The notes under the pieces: generated by a model | Database searches by the model: none | What the model saw: the letters and a program-made list of their open reading frames with translations, nothing else | Told to the model about the DNA's origin: nothing | Assembly: GCF_023534745.1 (NCBI RefSeq) | Contig: NZ_JAMHJQ010000005.1 | Span: 325,889 to 389,888 of the forward strand | Direction of reading: 5' to 3' | Source: Streptomyces sp. 35G-GA-8 | Lineage (GTDB): Bacteria; Actinomycetota; Actinomycetes; Streptomycetales; Streptomycetaceae | Length of the DNA stretch: 64,000 nucleotides | In this document: positions 45,247 to 55,700 of the stretch, one piece after another | How the letters are laid out: the number at the start of each line of letters is the position of its first letter | Numbering within the stretch: the first letter of the stretch is position 1 | Program-made: the position numbers and the translations under genes

Positions 45247-48200
45247 CAGACTCTCCTGTCTCGTTGTCATCGGTCGTCCAGGCGACGATGTACTGCCGCT
45301 CGGGCAGTCCCGGTGGATTGGCCACCTGCCGGGCACTCACCTCGTACGCCCGGCCCTCGGTCACCACGCGCAGCCTCTGCGCGTCCGCCGCCACCACGCG
45401 GTAGTCCCGGGGTCTGCCGCGCAGACCGGTGCCGCGTGCCTTGGCCACGGCCTCCTTGGCCGTCCAGAACCGGGTGAACCAGCCGGGCCCGCTGTCCGGG
45501 GCCGCTGCCACCAGCCCGTCCAGCAAGGCCAGTTCGCCGCTGTCGCAGGCCATCTCGGCGGCGGATCTCGGCCGGTCGGTGATCTCCTCGACGTCGATCC
45601 CGCACGATCCGCGCCGGGCGATGGCCACTCCGGTCTCCCGGCAGTGGGCGATCGACACGGTCAGCTCGCCCAGCGCGCGTCCGTGCACCCCCTGGGCGAG
45701 GGGCCGCCCCGAGTCGTCGTTGCGTACGGCGATCTCGGCCGGATAGATCTCGTCCGCGCCCTCCCGCCACAGGAGCCCGCGGATCGCGTCCTTGGCGGCG
45801 ACCCGGCCGAGCAGCCACTGCCGACGGCGGACAGGGGGCAGTGCGTCATACCCGGCGCGTTCGGCGCCACCGAGCATATTGCGCATGATCAGCTCGCGGG
45901 TGGCCAGATCGGGCCAGCGCTCGTGCACCGTCGTCCAGCCCTCGGGCTCGGCCGTGGAGAGGGTGTTGCTGCCGGGGAAGCGGTCCACCGCGCGGATGTT
46001 GGGGTCGGTGTCGAACCTCCGGTCCTGCCACCCGGTGAACTCCGCCCAGACCCGGCCCTCGTGGACCAGCTGCATGTCCGCGGTGAGGGTGAGGTCGGTG
46101 ATCTCGGTGATCCGGATCAGACAGTCCAGCCGCTCCCCCGGCTTCGGTTCCGGCCCGTGGAACCGGATCCGGTCCATCCCGATCGGGAAGACCGTGGTGC
46201 GCTCGGTGAGCGTCGCCATGATCCAGTAGCCGAGGAGCTGTCCGACGTTGTCGAGGAGGGCGCCGGGGGCGTCCGGCGCGGTGATGACGCCCCGTACCGA
46301 CAGATCGCCGAGGGCGGTCAGTTCGCTGACGCCCTGGAAGCGCGGCCCGTGGAACATCCACCGTTCGCTGTAGAGCTGTTCGGCCCGCAGGCCGGGGGCG
46401 CGTTCGGCGGCCGGGTCCACCGGCCACGGCGCGGGCGCCGCCGGATAGCGCGGGGCCAGTTCGACCACTGCCCGGGAGTAGCCGGTCAGGCTCACCTCGA
46501 CCCGGTCCGGCGCCTGCCGCCGTACCACCACGGGTACGTCGACGGACGGCATGGCCTCGATCCATTTCAGCAGCCGTACCTCGTGCACGGCGACGGCCCG
46601 CGTTCCGGGCACGGCGCGTTCGGCGATCTCCATGAGATGGCCGATGACGGTGGTGGCGGGCACGATCGGCCAGCGGTCGGCCTCGTCGGGCCATCCGGGG
46701 CGCTGCCGGAAGAAGCAGTGGTCGAGCAGGTACGGCATCGCGGCGACGTCCACCCGCAGGACCTCGGGGACCGGCGCCACGGCCGGGGCGGGGGCCGGGC
46801 CCGGAGCGGGCGTGCCCGTCGAGGGTCCCCGGCGGGCCGGTGCGGGGCGCCGGTGCGTGGCGCCCGCGCCGATGAGTTCGTTCGCGACGGCCGCGGTGTC
46901 GTGCAGCAGCGCGGAGAGTTCCGCGGCCACGGGGAACCGCGCGCCTGCCCGGCCGAGCAGTTCCAGCGCCCCGCCGTCGGCGACGGCGAGCGCGGGCGAG
47001 GCCGTGGGGGTGACGGTCCTGGAAAGGCTCCCGGTCAGCGCCTTCCTGGTCCGCTCCGGAAGGGAGACGAGGGCCCCGCCGAGATCGAGACGTACCCCTG
47101 GCCGGGCCGGCCGCGCGGTCGCGGTACGGACCGCCGTCGCGGTCACGGGCCCCAGCAGCGGCGCGACATCGGGAGCGGCGCCGTCCGCCCAGAGCGCGGT
47201 GACCACCCGGCGCAGCTGCGCCAGACTGTCCCTGGCCGTGGAGTGGGCGGAGACGACGAGCCGGTCCTCGCCCGCCAGGGTGTCGTCGATCAGCGAGCCC
47301 AGCTGCCCCGCGCCCAGTTGGATGAACGCGCGGTACCCCGCCTGGTGCATCGCGGCGATCATGAGCCGGAACCGCACCGGTTCGAGCAGATGCCGGACGA
47401 ACAGCTCCCGTACGGCGGCCGGTTCCGCCGGGTAGGGCGCGGCGGTGGTCGCGGACCAGACCGGGGTGGTCTGAGGGTGGAGGGTGTAGGTCTCCGCCGC
47501 GCGCCGGATCGGATCGAGGTACGGCGCGAGCATCGGGGTGTGGAAGCCGGACCGGAACGGCAGCACCTGCCCGATCACGCCCTGGCCCCTCAAGCGCAGG
47601 ACCAGTTCGCCCACGGCCTCCTCCGGGCCGCAGATCATCGACTGGTTCGGCGCGTTGTCGTGCGAGAGCACCACATCGGTACGGCCGCCCAGCTCGGCCG
47701 GCACCTTGTCGGCGGGCATCCCGAGCACGGCGAAGACGGCGCCGGGCACGCGCAGCGCGTCCGGGTCGAAGCCCGCGAGGAAGGTGTCCACCTCGTCGGC
47801 GGCGTGGATGCCGCCGCAGGCCATGGCGGTCCACTCCCCCACGCTGTGCCCGGCGACCGCGTCGGGCACGACGGCGAGCCTGCGCAGCGCGGTGTCGAGG
47901 ACACGCCCGAGCTGGAACACCGCGGCTCCATGGCGTCCCACATCGCCGACCCTGGCGTCCTCGCCGGCCGACCACGAGAGACCGAACCGCTCGGCCAGCT
48001 CGGCCACTTGGGGCTCGAACTCCGCTTCGAGGCCCGGGAAGACGAACGCGGTCCGTCCGCCACCGGCCGGACCGAGCAGTGGGCGCGGGCTGAACCACAC
48101 ATCGCTGCGGCCACGCCAGGCGGCGCCCTTGGTGACGGCCTTGCGTGCCAGCTTCAGCCGGCGCGCGGTCGGGTCGACGATGCCGAGCCGTACGGTCCCG

Positions 48201-49783
48201 GCCGCCGGAGCGCGCTCGTCGAGCCCGGCCGCGAGGACGGTGGAGTCGTCGGCGGCCAGCAGGTCGGCCAGCTCCGCGGTGCTCGCCGCGGCGAGCCGCA
48301 GCACCCGCTCGGGCTCGGTCACCGTCGTACGGGCCTTCCGGGCGGCGGGGGCGGTGGCCGGCTGCTCCAGTACGACATGGGCGTTGATACCGCCGAAGCC
48401 GAAGGCGTTGACGCCCGCCCGGCGCGGGGCGCCGGTCGCGGGCTCCGCCCAGGGCCCGGCCTTCGCCAGCGGGGCGAACCGGGTGCCGTCCAGTGCCGGG
48501 TTCGGCTCGTCGCAGTGCAGGGTCGGGGGCAGCACCCCGTGGTGGATCGCCAGCGCCGCCTTGATCAGCCCGGCGATCCCGGCGGCCGGCATGGTGTGCC
48601 CGATCATGGACTTCACCGAGCCGATGGCCGCCCGCTCGCCCATGGCCGGGCCGAACACCTCGGCGAGCGTGGTCAGTTCGGCGCGGTCACCCGCGACGGT
48701 GGCGGTGCCGTGTGCCTCCAGCAGCCCCAGGGCGTCGGCCGCGCGCGGGTCGAGACCCGCCGCGTCCCACGCCTGCCGTACCGCGCGGATCTGGCCGCCG
48801 GGGTCGGGGTTGAAGAGGCTGGCGGAGCGGCCGTCGCTGGCCACTCCCGTCCCGGACACCACGGCGTAGACACGGTCGCCGTCCCGCTCGGCGTCCGCGA
48901 GCCGTTTGAGCACCACGACACCGGTGCCCTCACCGATCAGCACCCCGTCGGCGCCGGCGTGCAGCGGACGGATCCGCTCGCTCGGCGAGAGCGCGCCGAG
49001 CTGGCTGAACACACTCCAGAGGGTGATGTCGTGGCAGTGGTGCACACCGCCGGCCAGCATGACATCACAACGCCCGGCGGCCAGTTCACGGACCGCGTGG
49101 TCGACCGCCACCAGCGAGGAGGCACAGGCGGCGTCCACGGTGTAGGCGGGGCCGCGCAGATCGAGCCGGTTGGCGACGCGCGAGGCGGCCAGATTGGGCA
49201 CGAGCCCGATGGCCGACTCCGGCTGCTCGGGGCCGAGTTGGGCGGCGAAGGCCGCCCGTACCTCCTCGATCCTGTCCTCGCCGAGCTCGGGCGCCAGCTC
49301 ACGGAGCGTACGGACGACCTGGCCCGCCGTACGCACCCGCTGGTCGAGCCGGACCAGACCGGGCGTCAGATAGCCGCCCCGGCCCAGGACGATCCCGGCG
49401 CGCTGCCGGTCGGCGGGGAGTACGGGGTCCCCGCCCGCGTCCTCGATGGACCGGTGGGCGACATCGAGCGCGATCAGCTGGTCGGGCTCGGTGCCCGCCA
49501 CGGAGGTGGGCATGATGCCGAACCGCGTGACATCGAACTCGGCTTCCTGGTCGACGAATCCGCCGCGCCGGCAGTACACCCGGTCGCTGCGCCGGGGCCC
49601 GTCGGGCGCGTAGAACTCCCCGTCCCAGCGGTCGGCCGGTACGTCACTGATCGCGTCGACCCCGTTGACGATGTTGTGCCAGTAGCTGTCCAGGTCCCGC
49701 GCGCCGGGGAAGAACGCGGCCATCCCGACGATGGCCACCGGTGTCCCGGAGCCCGCGGACGTCCGCGGACGCATCCCGGTCAC
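45236..49783 (-). CDS. PUFA-type synthase subunit 2: KS-AT-DH-phosphopantetheinyl transferase
   Basis: A 1515-residue iterative synthase chain. KS (about 12-455) has the PUFA/enediyne-type active site DAACASS (Cys220) and both His motifs (EAHGTAT, GHTMPAAG), so it looks competent and is not a chain-length factor. AT (about 575-870) has GHSVGE (Ser647) and GFHTPML. An Ala/Pro-rich linker follows. DH (about 1010-1265) is a double hot-dog with His1022 in LLDHCFF and Asp1178 in LLDNVGQLLG. The C-terminal phosphopantetheinyl transferase (about 1310-1505) has GIDVEE (Asp1397) and FWTAKEAVAKARGTG. The GTG start overlaps the stop of subunit 1 (GTGA). It supplies PfaB-, PfaC- and PfaE-like functions. 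Similar orphan genes are common in Streptomyces; I recall no assigned product. Confidence 0.93.
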   Translation of the reverse strand: MTGMRPRTSAGSGTPVAIVGMAAFFPGARDLDSYWHNIVNGVDAISDVPADRWDGEFYAPDGPRRSDRVYCRRGGFVDQEAEFDVTRFGIMPTSVAGTEPDQLIALDVAHRSIEDAGGDPVLPADRQRAGIVLGRGGYLTPGLVRLDQRVRTAGQVVRTLRELAPELGEDRIEEVRAAFAAQLGPEQPESAIGLVPNLAASRVANRLDLRGPAYTVDAACASSLVAVDHAVRELAAGRCDVMLAGGVHHCHDITLWSVFSQLGALSPSERIRPLHAGADGVLIGEGTGVVVLKRLADAERDGDRVYAVVSGTGVASDGRSASLFNPDPGGQIRAVRQAWDAAGLDPRAADALGLLEAHGTATVAGDRAELTTLAEVFGPAMGERAAIGSVKSMIGHTMPAAGIAGLIKAALAIHHGVLPPTLHCDEPNPALDGTRFAPLAKAGPWAEPATGAPRRAGVNAFGFGGINAHVVLEQPATAPAARKARTTVTEPERVLRLAAASTAELADLLAADDSTVLAAGLDERAPAAGTVRLGIVDPTARRLKLARKAVTKGAAWRGRSDVWFSPRPLLGPAGGGRTAFVFPGLEAEFEPQVAELAERFGLSWSAGEDARVGDVGRHGAAVFQLGRVLDTALRRLAVVPDAVAGHSVGEWTAMACGGIHAADEVDTFLAGFDPDALRVPGAVFAVLGMPADKVPAELGGRTDVVLSHDNAPNQSMICGPEEAVGELVLRLRGQGVIGQVLPFRSGFHTPMLAPYLDPIRRAAETYTLHPQTTPVWSATTAAPYPAEPAAVRELFVRHLLEPVRFRLMIAAMHQAGYRAFIQLGAGQLGSLIDDTLAGEDRLVVSAHSTARDSLAQLRRVVTALWADGAAPDVAPLLGPVTATAVRTATARPARPGVRLDLGGALVSLPERTRKALTGSLSRTVTPTASPALAVADGGALELLGRAGARFPVAAELSALLHDTAAVANELIGAGATHRRPAPARRGPSTGTPAPGPAPAPAVAPVPEVLRVDVAAMPYLLDHCFFRQRPGWPDEADRWPIVPATTVIGHLMEIAERAVPGTRAVAVHEVRLLKWIEAMPSVDVPVVVRRQAPDRVEVSLTGYSRAVVELAPRYPAAPAPWPVDPAAERAPGLRAEQLYSERWMFHGPRFQGVSELTALGDLSVRGVITAPDAPGALLDNVGQLLGYWIMATLTERTTVFPIGMDRIRFHGPEPKPGERLDCLIRITEITDLTLTADMQLVHEGRVWAEFTGWQDRRFDTDPNIRAVDRFPGSNTLSTAEPEGWTTVHERWPDLATRELIMRNMLGGAERAGYDALPPVRRRQWLLGRVAAKDAIRGLLWREGADEIYPAEIAVRNDDSGRPLAQGVHGRALGELTVSIAHCRETGVAIARRGSCGIDVEEITDRPRSAAEMACDSGELALLDGLVAAAPDSGPGWFTRFWTAKEAVAKARGTGLRGRPRDYRVVAADAQRLRVVTEGRAYEVSARQVANPPGLPERQYIVAWTTDDNETGESDEH

Positions 49784-52700
49784 CAGCCGGAGGCGGTGTA
49801 GACCGCGGCGTGCACCGAGGGGGCGCCCCAGGCGAGTTCACGCAGGAGGCTCAGCGGACCCTCTTCGGGGTCGATGAGCTTGATGCCGCGCGACGCGTAC
49901 GAGCGCATCAGCTCCGGGGTGACCATGCCGCCGTTCGTCTCGGCCGCGGCCCAGGGGCCCCAGTGGACGGTGAGTCCGCGCCGGTCGGCGGTGGACCAGC
50001 GCCGTCCCAGCTCCTCCAGCGCGTCGTTGGCGGCGGCGTAGTCGGACTGCCCCCGGTTGCCGAGCGCGGCGGCGATGCTGCCGAACAGTACGGCGAAGCG
50101 TGGCCCGGTGGGCAGCGAGTCGACCGCGTCGAGCACCGCGCGCGCCCCGCCCACCTTGGTGGAGAACACCCGGCGGAACGACTCGACCGGCTTCTCGGCG
50201 ATCAGCTTGTCCTCGATGACCCCGGCGGCGTAGACGACACCGTCGAGCCTGCCGTGCTCGGCGTGGATGTCCTTGACCGTGGCCCGTACCGCCTCACCGT
50301 CGAGCACATCGACGCAGTGGTAGCGGACCTGGCTGCCGAGCGCCCGCAGTCCGGCGATCGTGTCCCGCACCTCGCGCGCGGCGAGCGTGGCGGACACCCG
50401 GCGCTCGATCTCGGCGGGCGAGGCCGGTCCGGCGGCGAGGAAGACGGCCCGCAGCCCGGCGCGGTCCGTGGCTCCGGCGGTCGCCGGGTCCTCGGTGCCG
50501 GCGGGGACCGGTGTGCGGCCCATCAGTTCGATACGGCACCGGCTGACGGAGGCGATCGTACGGGCGAACCGCGCGGTGATCCCGCGTGCTCCGCCGACCA
50601 GCAGGACGACGGCGTCCCGGTCGAGCCCCGCCGCCTCGGCCTCCGCGACCCCGTCACCGGCCGGGCCCGCGCCGGTGGCGGCCAGCGAGCCCAGGTCGGT
50701 GAGGGTCAGCCGCAGGGCGCGCCGGGTACCGCCGTCGGTCAGGACGACCGGCTCGCGTTCCGTGGCGGCGAGTTCGGTGACCAGTGCGTCGGCGATCGCG
50801 TCCGGTGCGGCGCCGGGCGCCACCTCGACCAGGGTCGCGGCGAGCTCGGGGTACTCCCGGGCGACGCTGCGGAAGAAGCCGCGCAGACCGCTGGCCGCGC
50901 CCTCGGTCCTGCGCTCGACGGCGAGCAGCCGGCGCGGTGCGCCGGCCAGCACGCTCTGGAAGAGCGGGAAGGCCTCGGGCAGCGGCGCCTCGGCCGCGTC
51001 GAGGGCGTCCAGACAGAGCACGGCGTCGGCGCCGCCCTCGGGCAGCTCTCCACTGGGTATGAGCCGGGGCACAGCGCCGGCCGCGCGCAGCCGGTCGGCC
51101 ACGACCGGGGCCAGCTCACCGCCGCCCAGGACCAGCACCGTACTTCCGCTGTCCACGGTCCCGGTCACCGCCGGCAGTTCGGCCTCGGTGAACTCCAGCC
51201 GCTGCGGCGGCACGATCTCGGCAGCGGGCCCGGCGGGCGAGCCGGATGTCCCGGACTCGGCGGGACCCGCCTTGGGGGCAGACGTCTCGGCGCTCTCCCC
51301 TCCACCGAGCCGGGTGGCGAGGAGTCCGGCGATCCCGGCGGCCGTGCGGGCCGCGCTCAACCCGTCCAACTCCGCACCACCGTCGACCGGCAGACCCAAC
51401 CGGACCGCCAACTCACCCGCGATCTCCGTCCGCTTGATCGAGTCCACACTCAGATCCGCTTCCAGATCAAGATCAGGCTCGATCATGTCCACCGGATAAC
51501 CCGTACGCTCCGCCACCACCGCCAACACCGCGCCCAACACCGCCGCACGATCCAGCACCGGAGCGGCGACAGCCGGCGCCGGAGGAGCGGTCGTGACGAC
51601 AGCGGTCGTGACGACAGCGGTCGCGGGGACAGGCGCGGCGGGCAGTGCGACGGGGGCGGACAGCTGGGGCGCGGCGGCGTGGACGGCCGGCCGGTCCACC
51701 GGGACGGCCGCGGGGCCGCCGAGATAGCTCAGCATGACGTCTCGCTGCGCCGCCACCAAGTCCCTGCTGGTGCGCAGGAATTCGGCGACGAGTGCGTCGG
51801 GACCCGACGCCGCGGCGCCGTGGTGGGCGTGGTTCTCCGGCACGATCAGCTCCGTAACGGGTCGGGCGGGGTGCAGGGCGTTGGGGGGAATGGTGCCGTC
51901 GGCGAGACGGACGAGCTGGCCGTCCACCGTCCAGCCGGCGGTGCGCTCGGGGACCGCGCTCTCGGGGTCGACGGCGTCGCGTCCCTGGAAGAGCCGGGCG
52001 GTGCGGACATCGGCTCCGCCGACGGCGAGCTGGGCCAGGGCGGTGAGGAAGCCGGTCAGTCCGGCGCCCCGGCCGCCGTCGAGCGGGACCGTACGGTGCG
52101 GGCGGTCGCCGAGGACCGCCGAGACCAGCCCGCTCAGTACGCGGCCGGGCCCCACCTCGGCGAAGACCCGGGCGCCCGCCGCGTACATGGCCTCGATCTG
52201 CTCGGTGAACCGGACGGGCGCGCCGATCTGCGCGGCGAGACCGGCCCGGATCGCCTCGGGGTCCGGCGGATACGACTCGGCCGTGCGGTTGGCCCAGACG
52301 TCGAAGGCGGTCGGGTGGACGGTCATGGACGCCAGGCGGTCGGCGAAGGCGTCGCCCGCGCCGGCCAGCAGGGGGCTGTGGAAGGCACAGGCCACCTGGA
52401 GCGGTTTCGCCGAGTAGCCCGCGTCCCGCAGATGGGTGACGGCGGCGGCCATCGGCTCGGTGGGGCCCGAGATGACGGTCTGCCGGGGCGCGTTGTGGTT
52501 GGCGGCGACGACGTCCCCGGCGAGACCGGCCCGCCGCAGCACGTCCTCGACCTGCTCGACGCCGGCGGTGACGGCCGCCATCGTGCCGGCGTCGCCGTCC
52601 GCCACCTGGGCGAGGATCGCCTCGGCGCGGGCGGCGCTCGCGGTGAGGACGTCCTGGGGTGCGAGCGCGCCGGCCACGCCGAGCGCGACCAGTTCGCCAT

Positions 52701-55700
52701 AGCTGTGGCCCGCGGCCATGGCCGGGCGTACGCCGAGGGAGGCGAGCAGTTCGGCGGCGGCGAGTTCGACCACACCGAGCGCGGGCTGGGCGACGGAGGT
52801 GTCGGTGATCCGGGCCAGCTGGCCGGCCTTCGTCTCCTCGTCGAAGGCGGCCGGCGGGTAGAGCGCGTCCGACCAACGGGCGCCGAGCTGGAGGTAACGC
52901 TGCAACTCGGGGAAGGCGACGAAGAGTTCGGCGAGCATGCCGGGGCGCTGGCTGCCCTGTCCGGGGAAGAGGAAGGCGAGCTTTCCGGGTGCCTCGCCGT
53001 CCGTGCCGGTGGAGCCGGTCGCGGTGTCGTCACAGGTATGCAGCCCGGCCTCCGGGTCGTGCTCCCCGTCGGCGGCCCTGCGCAGCAGTCCGGGCAGCGC
53101 GGTGAGGGTCGGTGCCACGACGGCGATCCGTACCGGCTCGTCGCGTACCGCGGCCTGGTCGCTTCGATGGGCCGCGTGACGCGCGTAGTCGCGCAGGCGC
53201 CATGCGCCTCCGCGCTGGATCAGCTCAAGGAGCGCGCGGGCCGCGCGGCGCGCCGCGGCGGCGTCCCGGCCACGGAACGTGAACAGCTCCGCGGGCCAGG
53301 TGTCCAGCGTATGGGCGGCCGGCGCCTGGTCGTACGCGCGTAGAACGACATGGAAATTCGTGCCGCCGAATCCGAAAGCGCTCACTCCCGCGATACGGTC
53401 CGCGGGCTCGGCGGCCCACGGCCTGGCGGCGGTGTGGAAGACGAACGGGCTGCTGTCGCCGTCCCAGGCCGCGTTGGGCTCCCGCACGTGCAGGGTCGGC
53501 GGCTTCACCCCGTGGTAGAGAGCCAGGGTGGTCTTGATCAGTCCGGCGAGTCCCGCCGCGCACTTGGTGTGGCCGATCTGGGACTTCACCGAGCCGATCG
53601 CGCAGCCGGCCGGCTCGGCCCCGGCTTCGGTGAACACCTCGGTCAGCGTGGCGAGTTCGGTGCGGTCGCCGACGACGGTGCCGGTGCCGTGCGCCTCGAT
53701 CAGTCCGACATCGGCGGGGGACACACCGGCGTTGCGGTAGGCGCGGGTGAGCGCGGAGCGCTGGCCGGCCGGGCGGGGCGCGGTCAGGCCGAGCGCCCGG
53801 CCGTCGCTGGCGCTGCCGACGCCGTCGATCACCGCGTAGATCCGGTCTCCGTCGCGCTCGGCGTCGGCCAGCCGCTTGAGCGCCACACAGGCCACGCCCT
53901 CGCCGAGCGCGATGCCGTCGGCGGCGCCGTCGAAGGTGGCGGAGCGGCCGGTCGGGGAGAGCGCGTGCACGGAGGAGAACAGCAGATAGTCGTTGATGCC
54001 GTTGTGCAGGTCGGCGCCGCCGCAGAGCACCAGATCGCTGGTGCCGGTGATCAGTTCCTTGCAGGCCACGTCCACGGCGGTGAGCGAGGACGCGCACGCC
54101 GCGTCCACGGTGTAGTTGGCGCCGCCGAGGTCCAGCCGGTTGGCGATCCGGCCCGCGATGACATTGGCGAGCATCCCGGGGAAGGAGTCCTCGGTCAGCC
54201 GGGGCAGCTGTTCGTCGAGCGCGGACGGGATCGTGCCGACATATCCGGGCAGCACCGTGCGCAGGGTCGTCGCGTTGGACAGATCGCTGCCCGCCTCCGC
54301 GCCGAACACCACCGAGGTACGGGCGTGATCGGTGTCCGCGCCGTCGTACCCGGCGTCGGCGAGCGCGCGCCGCGCGGCCTCCAGCGCGAGCAGCTGTACG
54401 GGTTCGATGCTGGCGAGCGAGGCCGGCGGGATGCCGTAGCGCAGCGGGTCGAAGGGGATCTCGGGCAGGAATCCGCCCCAGCGGGAGGGGGTGTGCTCAC
54501 CGTCGCCGTCCGGCGCGTAGTACCGCTCCGCGTCCCAGCGGTGGGCCGGGACCTCGGTGACGCAGTCCTTCCCCGCCAGGATGTTGGCCCAGAACTCGGC
54601 GAGGTCGGGGGCGCCGGGGAACATGCCCGCCATGCCCACCACCGCGATCCGCAGCGGCTCGGGGGCGCTCCGGGCGGCATCGTCCACGCGGTCGAGCCCG
54701 AGTACGGTGCGCAGCTCCGCGGCCCGGGAGCGCAGCCATCCGGCGGCCCCGTCGGCGACGGACTCGTGGAGCGCCGCGACGGTGGTGACGGATTCGCGCA
54801 GGACGCAGACCTCCCCCGCCATGAACATGCCCTCGTCGGACTGGCGCGTCTCGTCGACCGGCCGCAGCTCGTCGCCGACCCGCTCGATGCCCTTGCTGGC
54901 GAGCCGGAGCCTGCCGACGTTGAACCGCTCCAGCTGTTCCCAGATCTCCCGGTCGGGCACGCCCTGTCCCCGCAGCTCGGCCTTGAGGCGCGCGAAGTCG
55001 CCGGTGATGGCGCTGTGGGCGCAGCGGGTGGCGTGCCCGGGGGCGGTCTCCAGCAGATCGGTCCGTTCGGCGGCGACGATACGGCGCTGGAAGAGCGGCT
55101 GGATGGCACCGGCCGCGACCGCCTCCTCGGTGAAGAGATACGCGGTGCCCATCAGCACGCCGAACGCGGCTCCCGCGCGGGTCAGCGGGGCGGCGAGGGC
55201 CGCCGCCATCGCGGCGGAGCGCGCGTCGTGGATGCCGCCGGCGAACAGAACGGTCAGCTCGGCGGCGGTCTCGTCGCCGTTCTCGGCGATGAAGTCGAGC
55301 AGGACCTCGGTCTGCGCCTCCCACAGCGGGAAGCTGTTGCGCGGCCCGACATGCCCGCCGCACTCGGCGCCCTCGAAGATGAACCGTCGCGCGCCGGCCG
55401 CGAGGAACTGCCGCAGCAGCCCCGGGGAGGGCACATGGAGGAAGGTGGTGATGCCCTCCGCCTCCAGCGCGGCGGCCTGGGCGGGCCTGCCGCCCGCGAT
55501 GATCGCGTGCGTCGGCCGCAGTTCCCGTACGACCTCCAGCTGCGCGGATCTGATCTCCTCGTCGGCGAACCCGAGCACACCGACTCCACAGGGGGCGTCG
55601 CCGAGGGCTTCGCGGGTGCGCTCCAGCATCGTCCGGGTGCGGTCCGCGTTCGCGAGCGCCAGGGCCAGGAACGGCAGGCCGCCCCCGGCCGCGACGGCGG

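Noticed and set aside
45050-49801. A plus-strand open frame of 1583 codons opposite synthase subunit 2
   Set aside because: It is antisense to clear KS, AT, DH and PPTase codons and shows no family motifs; codon bias supports the minus strand.
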